Part shown: positions 22,541-31,327 of the stretch, one piece after another
How the letters are laid out: each line of letters begins with the position of its first letter
Position numbering within the stretch: position 1 is the first letter of the stretch
DNA from: an uncultured bacterium
GTDB taxonomy: Bacteria; Cyanobacteriota; Vampirovibrionia; Gastranaerophilales; Gastranaerophilaceae
Reading direction: 5' to 3'
Length of the DNA: 33,836 nucleotides
Assembly (NCBI GenBank): GCA_945833895.1
Contig: CAMAGQ010000002.1
Span: forward strand, 1 to 33,836
Program-made: the position numbers and the translations under genes
Notes under the pieces: model-generated
Told to the model about the DNA's origin: nothing
The model's database searches: none
Seen by the model: the letters and a program-made list of their open reading frames with translations, nothing else

Positions 22541-23188
22541 TTATTTTATATTAGAAATCAATCGTTCGTCGATTTTTCTATCAATCTTTTTAACAAGAGT
22601 TCTCAATCTGGCATCCTCGTTTTGGCGTAATGTCGGATTTATTGAAATATCTCTTCTGTATTTTTTATACATCTGGATTTCTCTGTTCTTAATATCTCTT
22701 CTGATAGAGATTTTTTCTTCATCTTCCGTAATATGTTTAGAGAATTTAGCAATTACAGAAACCAAAGAAAGTACAAACAGCACCCACAAAATCTTGTCTA
22801 GCGGAACGCTTTCTCCGACAATAGCCGGTTCTCCATGAATAGGCTCAACAATGACCGTTGAATTGCTTATATCATTAGCAGTAACGTGTATTCTTAACTT
22901 ATTACGTTTCGGAGTTTCGATAACCAAACCGTCAATACTGTTAGTTCCTTTATATAAAGCGTTTACGGATTCCGCAGAAGAAATTCCGCTGAGTTCAAGT
23001 ATTAACTCGTTATTTTCAGGGGTCTTTTTAGTGACCTTTGTCATTTTATCAGAACCCAATATTACGTTATATCCTGTATCATTTTTTTCCAGAGTTATTG
23101 TATGTAAGAAATTACTCTCAGCAAAAACAGATGTCGAAGATAATATCAATGTAACTAAGAATGTGAATATAATTAAAATTTTCTTCAA
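22541..23188 (-). CDS. membrane-anchored AMIN-like periplasmic protein
   Basis: A 215-residue protein with a signal peptide (about 1-23, ILIIFTFLVTLILSSTSVFA). It is followed by a beta-rich domain (28-117: ITLEKNDTGYNVIL, ELILELSGIS, KLRIHVTANDI) that resembles the AMIN domain of peptidoglycan-targeting proteins common in Cyanobacteria. A membrane helix at 131-148 and a basic cytoplasmic tail follow. The start codon is TTG with a strong GGGAGG ribosome site; the signal peptide leaves no room for a later start. A role in placing envelope factors at peptidoglycan is inferred from the domain alone. Confidence 0.7.
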   Translation of the reverse strand: MKKILIIFTFLVTLILSSTSVFAESNFLHTITLEKNDTGYNVILGSDKMTKVTKKTPENNELILELSGISSAESVNALYKGTNSIDGLVIETPKRNKLRIHVTANDISNSTVIVEPIHGEPAIVGESVPLDKILWVLFVLSLVSVIAKFSKHITEDEEKISIRRDIKNREIQMYKKYRRDISINPTLRQNEDARLRTLVKKIDRKIDERLISNIK

Positions 23189-23387
23189 ATCCCTTACCTC
23201 CCTAATCTACGTATCTATCATAACCTTCATTTTTAAAAGTGACATCAATCTATGGGTGGAAATCGGTACAACCTTAGAATTAGTTTTATGTTAACTTTTG
23301 TAACAAATAAAACACAAGTTGAAATTCGACTGTTTTTAAAAACTTTATATAAGTGTAAACACGAAGATAAGATATCAGGAGACAGCA

Positions 23388-23738
23388 ATGATTCTATTAT
23401 TTGGAGAGCAAAAAACAAGAACAGCATCTACACACAAAAACAACAATGTTAAAAATAATCCGGTAGAAAATGCAGGAATTTTGGCAATGAGTTTAAGCGA
23501 TGCAAAAAGCATGTTGACAATGGGTGAATTTGACACCTATGTTTCTTCAAATCCTACAATGATTGACTATTCAAACTTTGCAGGTTCTGAATCATTTGAC
23601 GCTTCTTCTGTCGGCTTTATGAGTGAATTCTCAGCAGCAGTTGCTTGTTTAGGCGGCGATTGCGGCGGCTTCAGTGACTGCGGTTTCTCAAGTTGCAGTT
23701 CAGGAAGTTCTTGCGGTTCATTCTCATCTTGCTGTTAA
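23388..23738 (+). CDS. small protein with a seven-cysteine C-terminal tail
   Basis: A 116-residue protein with two parts. Residues 1-80 are a moderately conserved-looking leader with helix (NAGILAMSLSDAKSMLT) and no signal peptide. Residues 81-116 are G/S/C/F-rich with Cys at 87, 92, 98, 103, 109, 115 and 116, that is CX4CX5CX4CX5CX5CC, unlike the rest of the protein. This could be a metal-binding tail, a disulfide-linked surface peptide, or a ribosomal-peptide precursor. No modification enzyme, protease or transporter is adjacent, so a modified-peptide role is unsupported. AGGAGA precedes the ATG and an intrinsic terminator follows. Confidence 0.7.
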   Translation: MILLFGEQKTRTASTHKNNNVKNNPVENAGILAMSLSDAKSMLTMGEFDTYVSSNPTMIDYSNFAGSESFDASSVGFMSEFSAAVACLGGDCGGFSDCGFSSCSSGSSCGSFSSCC

Positions 23739-23765
23739 TAAAGTTTTTATTATGATGGATAACTC

Positions 23766-23796
23766 GGGCAGATAATTATTTTATCTGTCCTTTTTT
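23766..23796 (+). terminator. rho-independent terminator of the Cys-tail gene
   Basis: Stem GGGCAGATAA/TTATCTGTCC (one G-T pair), loop TTAT region, then six T. Confidence 0.85.
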
Positions 23797-23938
23797 ATGC
23801 GAAAAATCCCGACAAAAAACTTTTTAAAATATGTTACAAAATCTTAACAATACGGCTTAAAATATTAAAGTTATAGGAAAAAATGCCGATATAAAGAATA
23901 CGATAACTTTAAGGAAAAGCGAAAGGATATAGTAACAA

Positions 23939-26005
23939 ATGGGATTGGCAGCATCACAAGCAAGATTGTTAACAATAACCGCTCGTCTGGCAGACAACGA
24001 GTTAAGATCTCAAACGATTAACAATGCCAAAATGAGATTGGCTACTCAAAGTTCGCAAGCTAGCGAAAACTATGTTAATGCTCTTAACAATGCTACTATG
24101 AAATTCACAAACTACGCTCTTGACGGGGAATCTCAAGTTCAAAACTTAACCTTTAACGCTTTGACTGCATACAGTTCATACAACAATCAATACGGGCTTA
24201 TCAACTCTTCAGGACAATTGCTTGTCAGCGAATCTGAAGCTGCTCTTTTTGAAAAATCAGCAGGCAATTTAGATGCGTACTTGCAATACCACGGTTTGAA
24301 TTACGAAACTACCTACTACGAAAATGTAGGTAATATTACTAATGAAGGATATATTGAACCGTTCAATTTCATAACCGTTGAAGATATGAAAACCTACTTT
24401 GAACAATATGACAGTTACGAAAACTCTCAAGAAGTTGAAAAATACAATAATGCATATAATACTTATATTTCATCAACAGGTGCTTTGGAAAATGTAAGTA
24501 AAACCGTAATGAAAAATTTCTTTGTATCAAACCAAAATCTTCCTACTGTTACAATGAATGGCGGCACTTATGCGATGAATTATACAACCAGAGATTTAGC
24601 AGGAATGTTAGGTGAATTGAAAGCAGCATTAAACGACCCTAACAACACTTTCTCATTCAACAACCCGATTATCGGAGCACTTGGACTTGGTGTAAGTAAA
24701 ACTCCGGGTGAACCTTCCGCATTAGAAAACTACAACGAATTATTGAACTCTATAACTGTAAACCCTGACGGCAGTTATAATTCAACCGGCAATACTTCCG
24801 TTAAAATGGAAGAGAGAGATGGAAAAACTGTTTATATAATTGATGATTCTATTGAAATCACAATGACTGAAATCAATACAACCGAATCTATCAAATCAAC
24901 ATCAGAGTCATTAGAGGTTACAGGGGTGCTTGGAACTCTTGCAACTACAATTGGCAGTTTGAAAGCAATAGCAAAAGACGATGACGGAAATGTATCTGAA
25001 GAAACTTCTTATCGCATGGAAGGTATAGGAGCTGACGGATTACCTATAGTAAAATCTAATTCTAAAGTAAATACATCCAGCCCTGAAGATGCACAACAAG
25101 TTGTAAACGATATCCTCAATGAAATTTTGAAAGATATGGAAAGTTCATTCGGAATTGATTTTGCAGAGGCACTTTTTGATAATGATAACGCAGGTGCTGC
25201 GGCAAACAGAGCATTCTTTGAACTCAAAACAGGAACTAAAGTAACCGATCCGATTCCTGGTTCAACAAAGAGTTTGCAAGAATATTACATAGATTATGTA
25301 AACGCTGAAAACATTTATTTTAATACCATTTTCGCTGCTGATTCAATTGAAACGGTAAAAAATGATATTGATAAAGGTTTTGCAGAAAACTTCCTTGATG
25401 AAAACGGAAATCCTATTGAACTGACTTACAGAGATTTAACAGATGTAGATTTTGTACTCCGCTATATGAATGCACAAGGTTTAGCACCATCTGAAACTTT
25501 CTTGACAGTTGTTAAAGAATTTGTCGTAGACCAGATTATTGACGAATACGGCACTCCAAAATATGCCTGGGTAGATTCAACCGATACCAATAACGAAGGC
25601 AATGCGGATGCAAAGGCTCAATGGTACACAAATCTGTTCAACAGAATGTCTAAAGGATATAAAGCACTTGAAAACGGCTTGGCATCTTCTCCACAATGGA
25701 TTGAATATGCACTTGAAAGCGGTATTGTTACAATGGAACAAGTTGACGGAACTTACCAATGGCAAGGTTTGGATTACAAGGCTTGTGCGAGAATTACCGA
25801 AGAAACAGACGATGCTGCAGTTGCAAAAGCAGAAGCAGAATATTCAAGAGCAATGAATGATATTGAAGCAAAAGATAATATCTATGACCTTGAATTGAAA
25901 AACATTGATACTGAACATTCTTCATTGCAAACAGAATACGATTCAATCAAAGGAGTTATCTCTAAAAATATTGAAAGAACATTTAATTTCTACAAAAACG
26001 CATAA
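23939..26005 (+). CDS. large lineage-type protein beginning MGLAASQARLLT
   Basis: A 688-residue protein with no signal peptide or membrane helix. The N-terminus (MGLAASQARLLTITARLADN, then NNAKMRLATQSSQASENYVN) and the C-terminus (DLELKNIDTEHSSLQTEYD, KNIERTFNFYKNA) are helical and resemble the terminal coils of axial or secreted filament proteins such as hook-associated proteins. The centre (about 150-600) is acidic and rich in N, T and D with no metal motif. I recall this N-terminal pattern from gut Melainabacteria and Elusimicrobia proteins of unknown role. Export by a dedicated secretion system is conceivable. GAAAGGAT precedes the ATG. There is no terminator before pgi. Confidence 0.75.
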   Translation: MGLAASQARLLTITARLADNELRSQTINNAKMRLATQSSQASENYVNALNNATMKFTNYALDGESQVQNLTFNALTAYSSYNNQYGLINSSGQLLVSESEAALFEKSAGNLDAYLQYHGLNYETTYYENVGNITNEGYIEPFNFITVEDMKTYFEQYDSYENSQEVEKYNNAYNTYISSTGALENVSKTVMKNFFVSNQNLPTVTMNGGTYAMNYTTRDLAGMLGELKAALNDPNNTFSFNNPIIGALGLGVSKTPGEPSALENYNELLNSITVNPDGSYNSTGNTSVKMEERDGKTVYIIDDSIEITMTEINTTESIKSTSESLEVTGVLGTLATTIGSLKAIAKDDDGNVSEETSYRMEGIGADGLPIVKSNSKVNTSSPEDAQQVVNDILNEILKDMESSFGIDFAEALFDNDNAGAAANRAFFELKTGTKVTDPIPGSTKSLQEYYIDYVNAENIYFNTIFAADSIETVKNDIDKGFAENFLDENGNPIELTYRDLTDVDFVLRYMNAQGLAPSETFLTVVKEFVVDQIIDEYGTPKYAWVDSTDTNNEGNADAKAQWYTNLFNRMSKGYKALENGLASSPQWIEYALESGIVTMEQVDGTYQWQGLDYKACARITEETDDAAVAKAEAEYSRAMNDIEAKDNIYDLELKNIDTEHSSLQTEYDSIKGVISKNIERTFNFYKNA

Positions 26006-26113
26006 AAAATTTCCCTCTACAAGCGGGCAGATGTAATTGCTACTTGAAAAATTTCTGACTTTTATATACAATTAATTGCAGAGTTTAGATATAGAAGGGA
26101 TATTTGGGATTAG

Positions 26114-27514
26114 ATGATTAAATTCGATTACAGAAACGCGGATTCTTCCGTAATTGGGACTGAGAACGGATTAGATTTAGCAAGTGAATTTACGCAGTAC
26201 AAAGGACGAATTTCAGAAATTATTGCAGACTTGAACAAGCGAAAAGATAAACCGGGGCAGTGGCTTCAATGGATGAATTTGGGCTACAACGAGGAAACTC
26301 TTTGGTATATTAAAGAATACGCATCTATGGTCAGAGGAAGATTTGACAATGTTCTTGTTCTTGGTATCGGCGGTTCTGCACTTGGCGGACTTGCAGTGAC
26401 AGAGGCTCTTCTGAAACCTTACTGGAACTTTTTGACAAAAGAACAAAGAAACGATTTCCCGAGAATATTCTTTTTAGATAACATTGACCCTGACACAATG
26501 AGCGGGCTTTTTGAAATGCTTGATTTTAAAAAGACGCTTGTGAATGTTATCACAAAATCTGGCTCAACCGCTGAGGTTATGGCACAATTTATGATAGTAA
26601 AAGACCTTCTTGTAAAAGCCGTTGGTGAAGATGAATACAGAAAACACGTAATCGCAACAACAGATAAACAAACGGGGGTTTTAAGGCAAATTGCTGAACA
26701 GGAAGGCTATAAAACCTTTGTTGTTCCTGATGATGTTGGCGGAAGATTTTCGGTCTTTTCAGCAGTAGGCTTGTTGCCGTTCGCTCTTGCGGGAATTGAT
26801 ATTGATGAAATTATGAACGGTATTAAAGATATGGATTTAGCCCTAAAAAATACCGACATAAACGAAAATATTGCGGCTCAGAATGCTCTTATACAGTATC
26901 TTATGGATACTAAAAAAGGTAAGAATTTATCGGTTATGATGCCGTATTCAAGCCGTTTGAAGTACATTTCCGATTGGTACGTACAGTTGTGGGCGGAATC
27001 TTTGGGAAAATGCGAAAACCTGCAGGGGGAACACGTTCACATCGGACCAACTCCGATAAAAGCACTCGGTGTTACTGACCAGCATTCTCAAATCCAGTTA
27101 TACAACGAAGGTCCTAACGATAAAATAATTAATTTTATCAGAGTTGAGAATTTCGATACCAATCTGGAAATCCCGAATATATTTGAATATACAGGAATCG
27201 GCTACCTCGGCGGGAAAACAATTAACAATCTGATTAACGCGGAAGCTGATTCAACGAGGGTTTCGCTGTCTGATTACGCAAGACCGACGGTCACAATAAC
27301 TTTGCCGAAAATCGACGGTTATCACGTTGCTCAATTGCTTTATATGCTGGAAGTTCAGACTGCTATTGCAGGTGAATTGTATAATATCAATACTTTTAAC
27401 CAACCTGGAGTTGAGCAGGCAAAGAATTATACGTATGCGTTGATGGGCAGAGCGGGTTACGAAGATTCTGCAAAAAGTCTGCAATCTAAACTCGAAATGG
27501 TTACAAAATCATAA
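26114..27514 (+). CDS. pgi: glucose-6-phosphate isomerase
   Basis: A 466-residue cytosolic enzyme interconverting glucose 6-phosphate and fructose 6-phosphate. Sugar-phosphate sites are visible: VLGIGGSALGGLAVTEALL (about 81-99), VITKSGSTAEVMAQF (about 149-163), VGGRFSVFSAVGLLPFAL, and VHIGPTPIKALGVTDQHSQ (about 314-332), with the catalytic-region LGGKTIN. Length is on the short side, as in cyanobacterial and Firmicute forms. The ribosome site is weak. It is followed by a secreted unknown gene 16 bases later and by trxB, so it may head a three-gene unit. Confidence 0.96.
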   Translation: MIKFDYRNADSSVIGTENGLDLASEFTQYKGRISEIIADLNKRKDKPGQWLQWMNLGYNEETLWYIKEYASMVRGRFDNVLVLGIGGSALGGLAVTEALLKPYWNFLTKEQRNDFPRIFFLDNIDPDTMSGLFEMLDFKKTLVNVITKSGSTAEVMAQFMIVKDLLVKAVGEDEYRKHVIATTDKQTGVLRQIAEQEGYKTFVVPDDVGGRFSVFSAVGLLPFALAGIDIDEIMNGIKDMDLALKNTDINENIAAQNALIQYLMDTKKGKNLSVMMPYSSRLKYISDWYVQLWAESLGKCENLQGEHVHIGPTPIKALGVTDQHSQIQLYNEGPNDKIINFIRVENFDTNLEIPNIFEYTGIGYLGGKTINNLINAEADSTRVSLSDYARPTVTITLPKIDGYHVAQLLYMLEVQTAIAGELYNINTFNQPGVEQAKNYTYALMGRAGYEDSAKSLQSKLEMVTKS

Positions 27515-27530
27515 TAATCGGTTAACCTGA

Positions 27531-28037
27531 ATGAAATTATTTATCAAAATATGTTTAATATTATTTGTTGCATGCTTTATCGGTTTTAAGTTCATAAATT
27601 CCGTAAACTCACAGACGATTTTACAGGGTTCTGTTGAAAAAGTTCCTGATGGGTTTTTCGGCAGTTGGAATGTTGTATCTAAACTTGTCGAAACAGATTC
27701 TCCTGCAACATTTAAACAAAAAGGTGTCGATATATGGAACTTATACACAGAAAATGACGTCATAATATTATGTAATCCGTTTTCCGGAGCAAGAGCGAAA
27801 ATAAGCATAAGTAATGCAGGAAAATCATTTATTCAATTTTCAAAAACAGGCAAGTATGACGGTAGAAAACTTACGGACAAAGTTAGTATAAACATACAAG
27901 GGGATAGTTTTACGGGAGTTGATGAAATTAAATTGGAAACATTTTCTGATGTTGACGGAAGTATTATTAAAACTCAGACTGCAAAATATGCAATCAAAGG
28001 TGAGCGGATATCAGGACAAGACATAATTTTAAAGTGA
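27531..28037 (+). CDS. secreted protein, unknown
   Basis: A 168-residue protein with an N-terminal hydrophobic segment (about 4-20, FIKICLILFVACFIGFKF) that could be a signal peptide or anchor. The rest is predicted beta-rich (SWNVVSKLVETDS, ITFVDIWNLYTE region, KVSINIQGDSFTGVDEIKLE, TAKYAIKGERISG), like a small barrel. It has no cofactor or catalytic motif that I can see. It sits between pgi and trxB, 13 bases before the latter, so it is co-transcribed. The function and the link with thioredoxin are unknown. Confidence 0.7.
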   Translation: MKLFIKICLILFVACFIGFKFINSVNSQTILQGSVEKVPDGFFGSWNVVSKLVETDSPATFKQKGVDIWNLYTENDVIILCNPFSGARAKISISNAGKSFIQFSKTGKYDGRKLTDKVSINIQGDSFTGVDEIKLETFSDVDGSIIKTQTAKYAIKGERISGQDIILK

Positions 28038-28050
28038 GGATACGTAAAGA

Positions 28051-29016
28051 ATGACAAAAGTATATGATTTTGATGTTGTAATTTTAGGAGGAGGCCCCGC
28101 AGGATTATCAGCCGCAATATACGCAGCAAGAGGAAATGTTTCAACAGCAGTCATAGATATTAACCCGTTTGGCGGACAACCGTCAAATTACGCGGCTCTT
28201 GAAAATTATCCAGGAAGCATCAACACTGACGGGTTTGAACTTATGGAAAAATTTGAAGAACAAGCAGATTTATTCGGAGTGCAAAAATTCCCGATGCAGG
28301 AAATTTTATCGGTTGATTTAATCTCCGAAAACAAAGTGATTTTAACAACAGAAGCAAGATTTAACGCTAAAACTGTTATTATTGCAACAGGAGCACAGGC
28401 TAAAAAACTCGGAGTAAAAGGTGAAAAAGAATTCACAGGATGCGGTGTAAGTTATTGTGCAGTATGTGACGGAGCGTTTTATAAAGATAAAATTGTAACA
28501 GTTGTAGGCGGCGGAAATTCAGCCGTTGAAGAGGCAATGTATCTGGCAAGGTTCGCTTCAAAAGTCTTTATCGTTCACAGAAGAAACGAACTTCGTGCCG
28601 ATAAAATTCTGCAAGAAAGACTTAAAATCTTCGCTAATATTGAACTGATTTATAACTCAACAGTCAAAGAAATTGTTGGAGAAGATAAAGTTACAAAAGT
28701 TATCCTGAACAATACGCAGAATAATAACCTGAGCGAACTTGAAACCGATGGCGTTTTCCCATACATTGGAATGGTTCCGAATGTTGAAAAAATCGCAGGT
28801 CAGGTTAAACAGGATGCAATGGGTTTTATATTCACTGATGCGACCTTAAAAACCTCTGTTGAGGGGGTTTATGCAGCGGGAGATGTTCGGGTTACGCCGT
28901 TAAGACAAGTTATCACAGCAGCCGCTGACGGTGCGGTTAGTGCAGTCTATGCGGTAAAATATCTTGAACAAGGTAAATATACAACTCCACTTCCTATGCA
29001 AATCGAACAACTGTAA
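28051..29016 (+). CDS. trxB: thioredoxin reductase
   Basis: A 321-residue FAD- and NADPH-dependent enzyme that reduces thioredoxin. The FAD loop GGGPAG (13-18), GGQPSNYAALENYPG, the redox pair C136/C139 (CAVCDG), the NADPH-binding GGGNSAVEEA (153-162) and HRRNELRADK, and the C-terminal FAD block GVYAAGDVRVTPLRQVITAAADG are all present. Length fits the bacterial low-molecular-weight form. GAGGAT precedes the ATG. The gene converges on the HerA-like gene 28 bases away without a clear terminator. Confidence 0.97.
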   Translation: MTKVYDFDVVILGGGPAGLSAAIYAARGNVSTAVIDINPFGGQPSNYAALENYPGSINTDGFELMEKFEEQADLFGVQKFPMQEILSVDLISENKVILTTEARFNAKTVIIATGAQAKKLGVKGEKEFTGCGVSYCAVCDGAFYKDKIVTVVGGGNSAVEEAMYLARFASKVFIVHRRNELRADKILQERLKIFANIELIYNSTVKEIVGEDKVTKVILNNTQNNNLSELETDGVFPYIGMVPNVEKIAGQVKQDAMGFIFTDATLKTSVEGVYAAGDVRVTPLRQVITAAADGAVSAVYAVKYLEQGKYTTPLPMQIEQL

Positions 29017-29044
29017 AGGTTCACCTCAACCCCGAAGAAGTATT

Positions 29045-31255
29045 CTATCTGCGGTTGAGCGGTGTTAACTCGGTTATTGTAGGGTCAAGAAGTCTGCGAC
29101 CAACGTTTTCAAAAGAAATTGAGCATAAAGTCTTGTTACCGTATGTGATAATTTTTTCTACAACCCCTCTGCCGTAACGGTGGTGGGTAACTCTGTCGCC
29201 CTGTTGAAATTCTATTTCATCAGCGGCAGGGTTTTCTTCTGCAGGATAAACAGGCACAACAGGCGGCATTTCAAGACTTTCGTCTTCCTCAAACATTTCA
29301 TCTACCGCGTTATCTATATCAAAATTTTCTTCACCTTGCGGTTGAATATTATCTTCAAGGAAGTTCAAATCTTCTTCTGTTAAAGTTTCATCAGGAACGT
29401 TTTCTTCAACTAAAGGCTCAGTAGTATCAAAAATATCATCAGAAACGTCTTCTAACGGTTCTTCTTCCAAGATGTTTTCAAACCCGCTATCTTTAAGTTG
29501 GCTGCCGTCTTCACCAAAAACCTGATCTACGGTTTCAAAACTCAATGAGTCGTTGGCTTTAATCATGCCGTTATCGTATTCTTCTCCTTGAAAACCGCCT
29601 TCTTGATAAATTTCACCCTCTGTCATCATTTCTGTCGGGTCAAATACCTGCAACTCTTCGGGTTCTTCTTCAATATCAAGAATTTTACCTGCCGAATTTT
29701 CGTCAATAATAAACGGATTGTTTTCTAAAGAATTTTCATCTTCCGCAAAAGTTTCCTCATCAGGTTGTTCTTCAGGTGGAAGTTCTTCTTCAACTTCTTC
29801 AATCGGTTGAGGATTTTCCTCCTGAACTTCCGCATCGACAACTTCTATCGGAGTTTGTGCAATTACAGGAATTGAGGCAACAACTTCTTTATCTGCTGTT
29901 TCATTATCAGCATTTTCGTCTGTTGAATTATCGGTTTGTTGGGTCAAGGACACAGGAATTTTATTCCCAAATTCGTCAACTTTTACCAATTGCAAATCTT
30001 CAACAACCGGTATGAATTGATAACGTTCGCCAAGCACGTCTTCTTTTGTTAAATCCAACTCTAAATCAGTCATTGAAACAATAAACGGAATATCTTGTGT
30101 TAATTTACCGCAAACGACACATTCATCAGGGTTTAACTTGTTCAAAAACGTGTTATAAACAGCAAAATCGTGATTTACGTCTTTCGGAGCAAAAAGAATA
30201 ATGTTTTGAGCATGATTTTTCAACTCTTCTTCATACTTATACGCAGAACTTACAAGCAAAGTCGTAAATACGTGGTTATGATTTAAGAATTGTTTTAAAA
30301 GTTTTTTATCCGAATTATCGTCTGTCAGCGGAACAAAGAAGTATATGTACTTGTCAAAAGAGTCAAGCACTCCGTGAACAAAACTCAGCACTTCTTTTTG
30401 CAGGGTTTCAGGAATACTTTTCAAATCAATGATAGAAGCACTCTTATCTTCTAATTTATTTTTCAGAGCAAAAACTTCGTCTTTTGAATTTGCAAAAATA
30501 TTTGAATCACGATATTTCAAAAGTTTGTTTTTCAACAGTGCCAATTCCGGCATTTGAGTTTCTCTGTATTGATTGGTAACGACATCAATAAAATTATCAA
30601 TCGGAAGAAATTCAAAATCTAAAGTCCTTATATACTCTTGAACAGCGTAGAAGATATCTTGAATTACTGCTTTTGTCGGAGCATCAACCTCATCCAGTTC
30701 ATTTTCAAACAAATAATCAATCATTTGAGAATTGAGAGGCAATTTAAAATCTTTACCAAATTCGATTTTTTCATAATCTTCGAACAAGTTGCAATTGTCG
30801 ATAATTACGGTTTTTTCTTTCATTTGGAACAGTTGCCTGATTGAATTTGAAATAAAAGTTACCTTATTTGAATCTTTTTCGGCAAACACAACCAGATTAC
30901 GTTCAAAGATTGAAGAATCAACGATAAGCGTATCATCTTGCTGAGCAAGATTACCGATTTTTAGAGGGTTTTCTACAGGTAAAAGTCCTAAAAGTTCACT
31001 TGCAGGAAGTAGCGAAAGTTCGGAATTTATAGGCGGAACAGACCCGTCATAAACATCAACAACCCCGTCACTGCTGAAAGTAAACATCAATTTTGCTATC
31101 GCAAAATTACTCACTGTATCGGATTTGAGGTTAACAAACTGGGCGACATAAGACTTAACTTCCGAGGACAATACGATAAACCGCCCCAATACAGGCGTTT
31201 CGCTTTCGGTATAGGATAACTTCACTAAATTATTCTTAATCTCCAGTAATTTCAT
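29045..31255 (-). CDS. inactivated HerA/FtsK-like ATPase with PcrA-type C-terminal domain
   Basis: A 736-residue cytosolic protein. Residues 1-110 resemble the HAS barrel of HerA-type ATPases. NPLKIGNLAQQDDTLIVD then SIFERNLVVFAEKDSN line up with the HerA sequence before its P-loop, but positions 125-134 (AEKDSNKVTF) replace the GxxGxGKT loop, so ATP binding is probably lost. SASIIDLKSIPE and FTTLLVSSAYKYEEEL keep the core pattern. A long acidic, disordered linker follows (about 430-680). The end (685-732, GDRVTHHRYGRGVVEKI) is the small Tudor-like domain found at the C-terminus of PcrA/UvrD helicases, here without a helicase. It is the last gene after yqeK. TATAAT lies at 31279-31284 (-). 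The HerA reading is moderate. Confidence 0.7.
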   Translation of the reverse strand: MKLLEIKNNLVKLSYTESETPVLGRFIVLSSEVKSYVAQFVNLKSDTVSNFAIAKLMFTFSSDGVVDVYDGSVPPINSELSLLPASELLGLLPVENPLKIGNLAQQDDTLIVDSSIFERNLVVFAEKDSNKVTFISNSIRQLFQMKEKTVIIDNCNLFEDYEKIEFGKDFKLPLNSQMIDYLFENELDEVDAPTKAVIQDIFYAVQEYIRTLDFEFLPIDNFIDVVTNQYRETQMPELALLKNKLLKYRDSNIFANSKDEVFALKNKLEDKSASIIDLKSIPETLQKEVLSFVHGVLDSFDKYIYFFVPLTDDNSDKKLLKQFLNHNHVFTTLLVSSAYKYEEELKNHAQNIILFAPKDVNHDFAVYNTFLNKLNPDECVVCGKLTQDIPFIVSMTDLELDLTKEDVLGERYQFIPVVEDLQLVKVDEFGNKIPVSLTQQTDNSTDENADNETADKEVVASIPVIAQTPIEVVDAEVQEENPQPIEEVEEELPPEEQPDEETFAEDENSLENNPFIIDENSAGKILDIEEEPEELQVFDPTEMMTEGEIYQEGGFQGEEYDNGMIKANDSLSFETVDQVFGEDGSQLKDSGFENILEEEPLEDVSDDIFDTTEPLVEENVPDETLTEEDLNFLEDNIQPQGEENFDIDNAVDEMFEEDESLEMPPVVPVYPAEENPAADEIEFQQGDRVTHHRYGRGVVEKIITYGNKTLCSISFENVGRRLLDPTITELTPLNRR

Positions 31256-31278
31256 TACAACCCTCTCTATCTGGCAAA

Positions 31279-31287
31279 ATTATACCA
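31279..31287 (-). promoter_or_regulatory. extended -10 of the HerA-like gene
   Basis: On the minus strand TGG is followed directly by TATAAT, 23 bases before the ATG at 31255, which has a GAGAGG ribosome site. The -35 is weak, as is usual with an extended -10. Confidence 0.5.
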
Positions 31288-31327
31288 TAAAATTAAGAAA
31301 TATATATGAATGTTAAGTTATTTAATA

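Noticed and set aside
23388..23738. Calling the Cys-tail gene a ribosomal peptide natural-product precursor
   Set aside because: No modification enzyme, protease or exporter is adjacent, so only the layout is suggestive.
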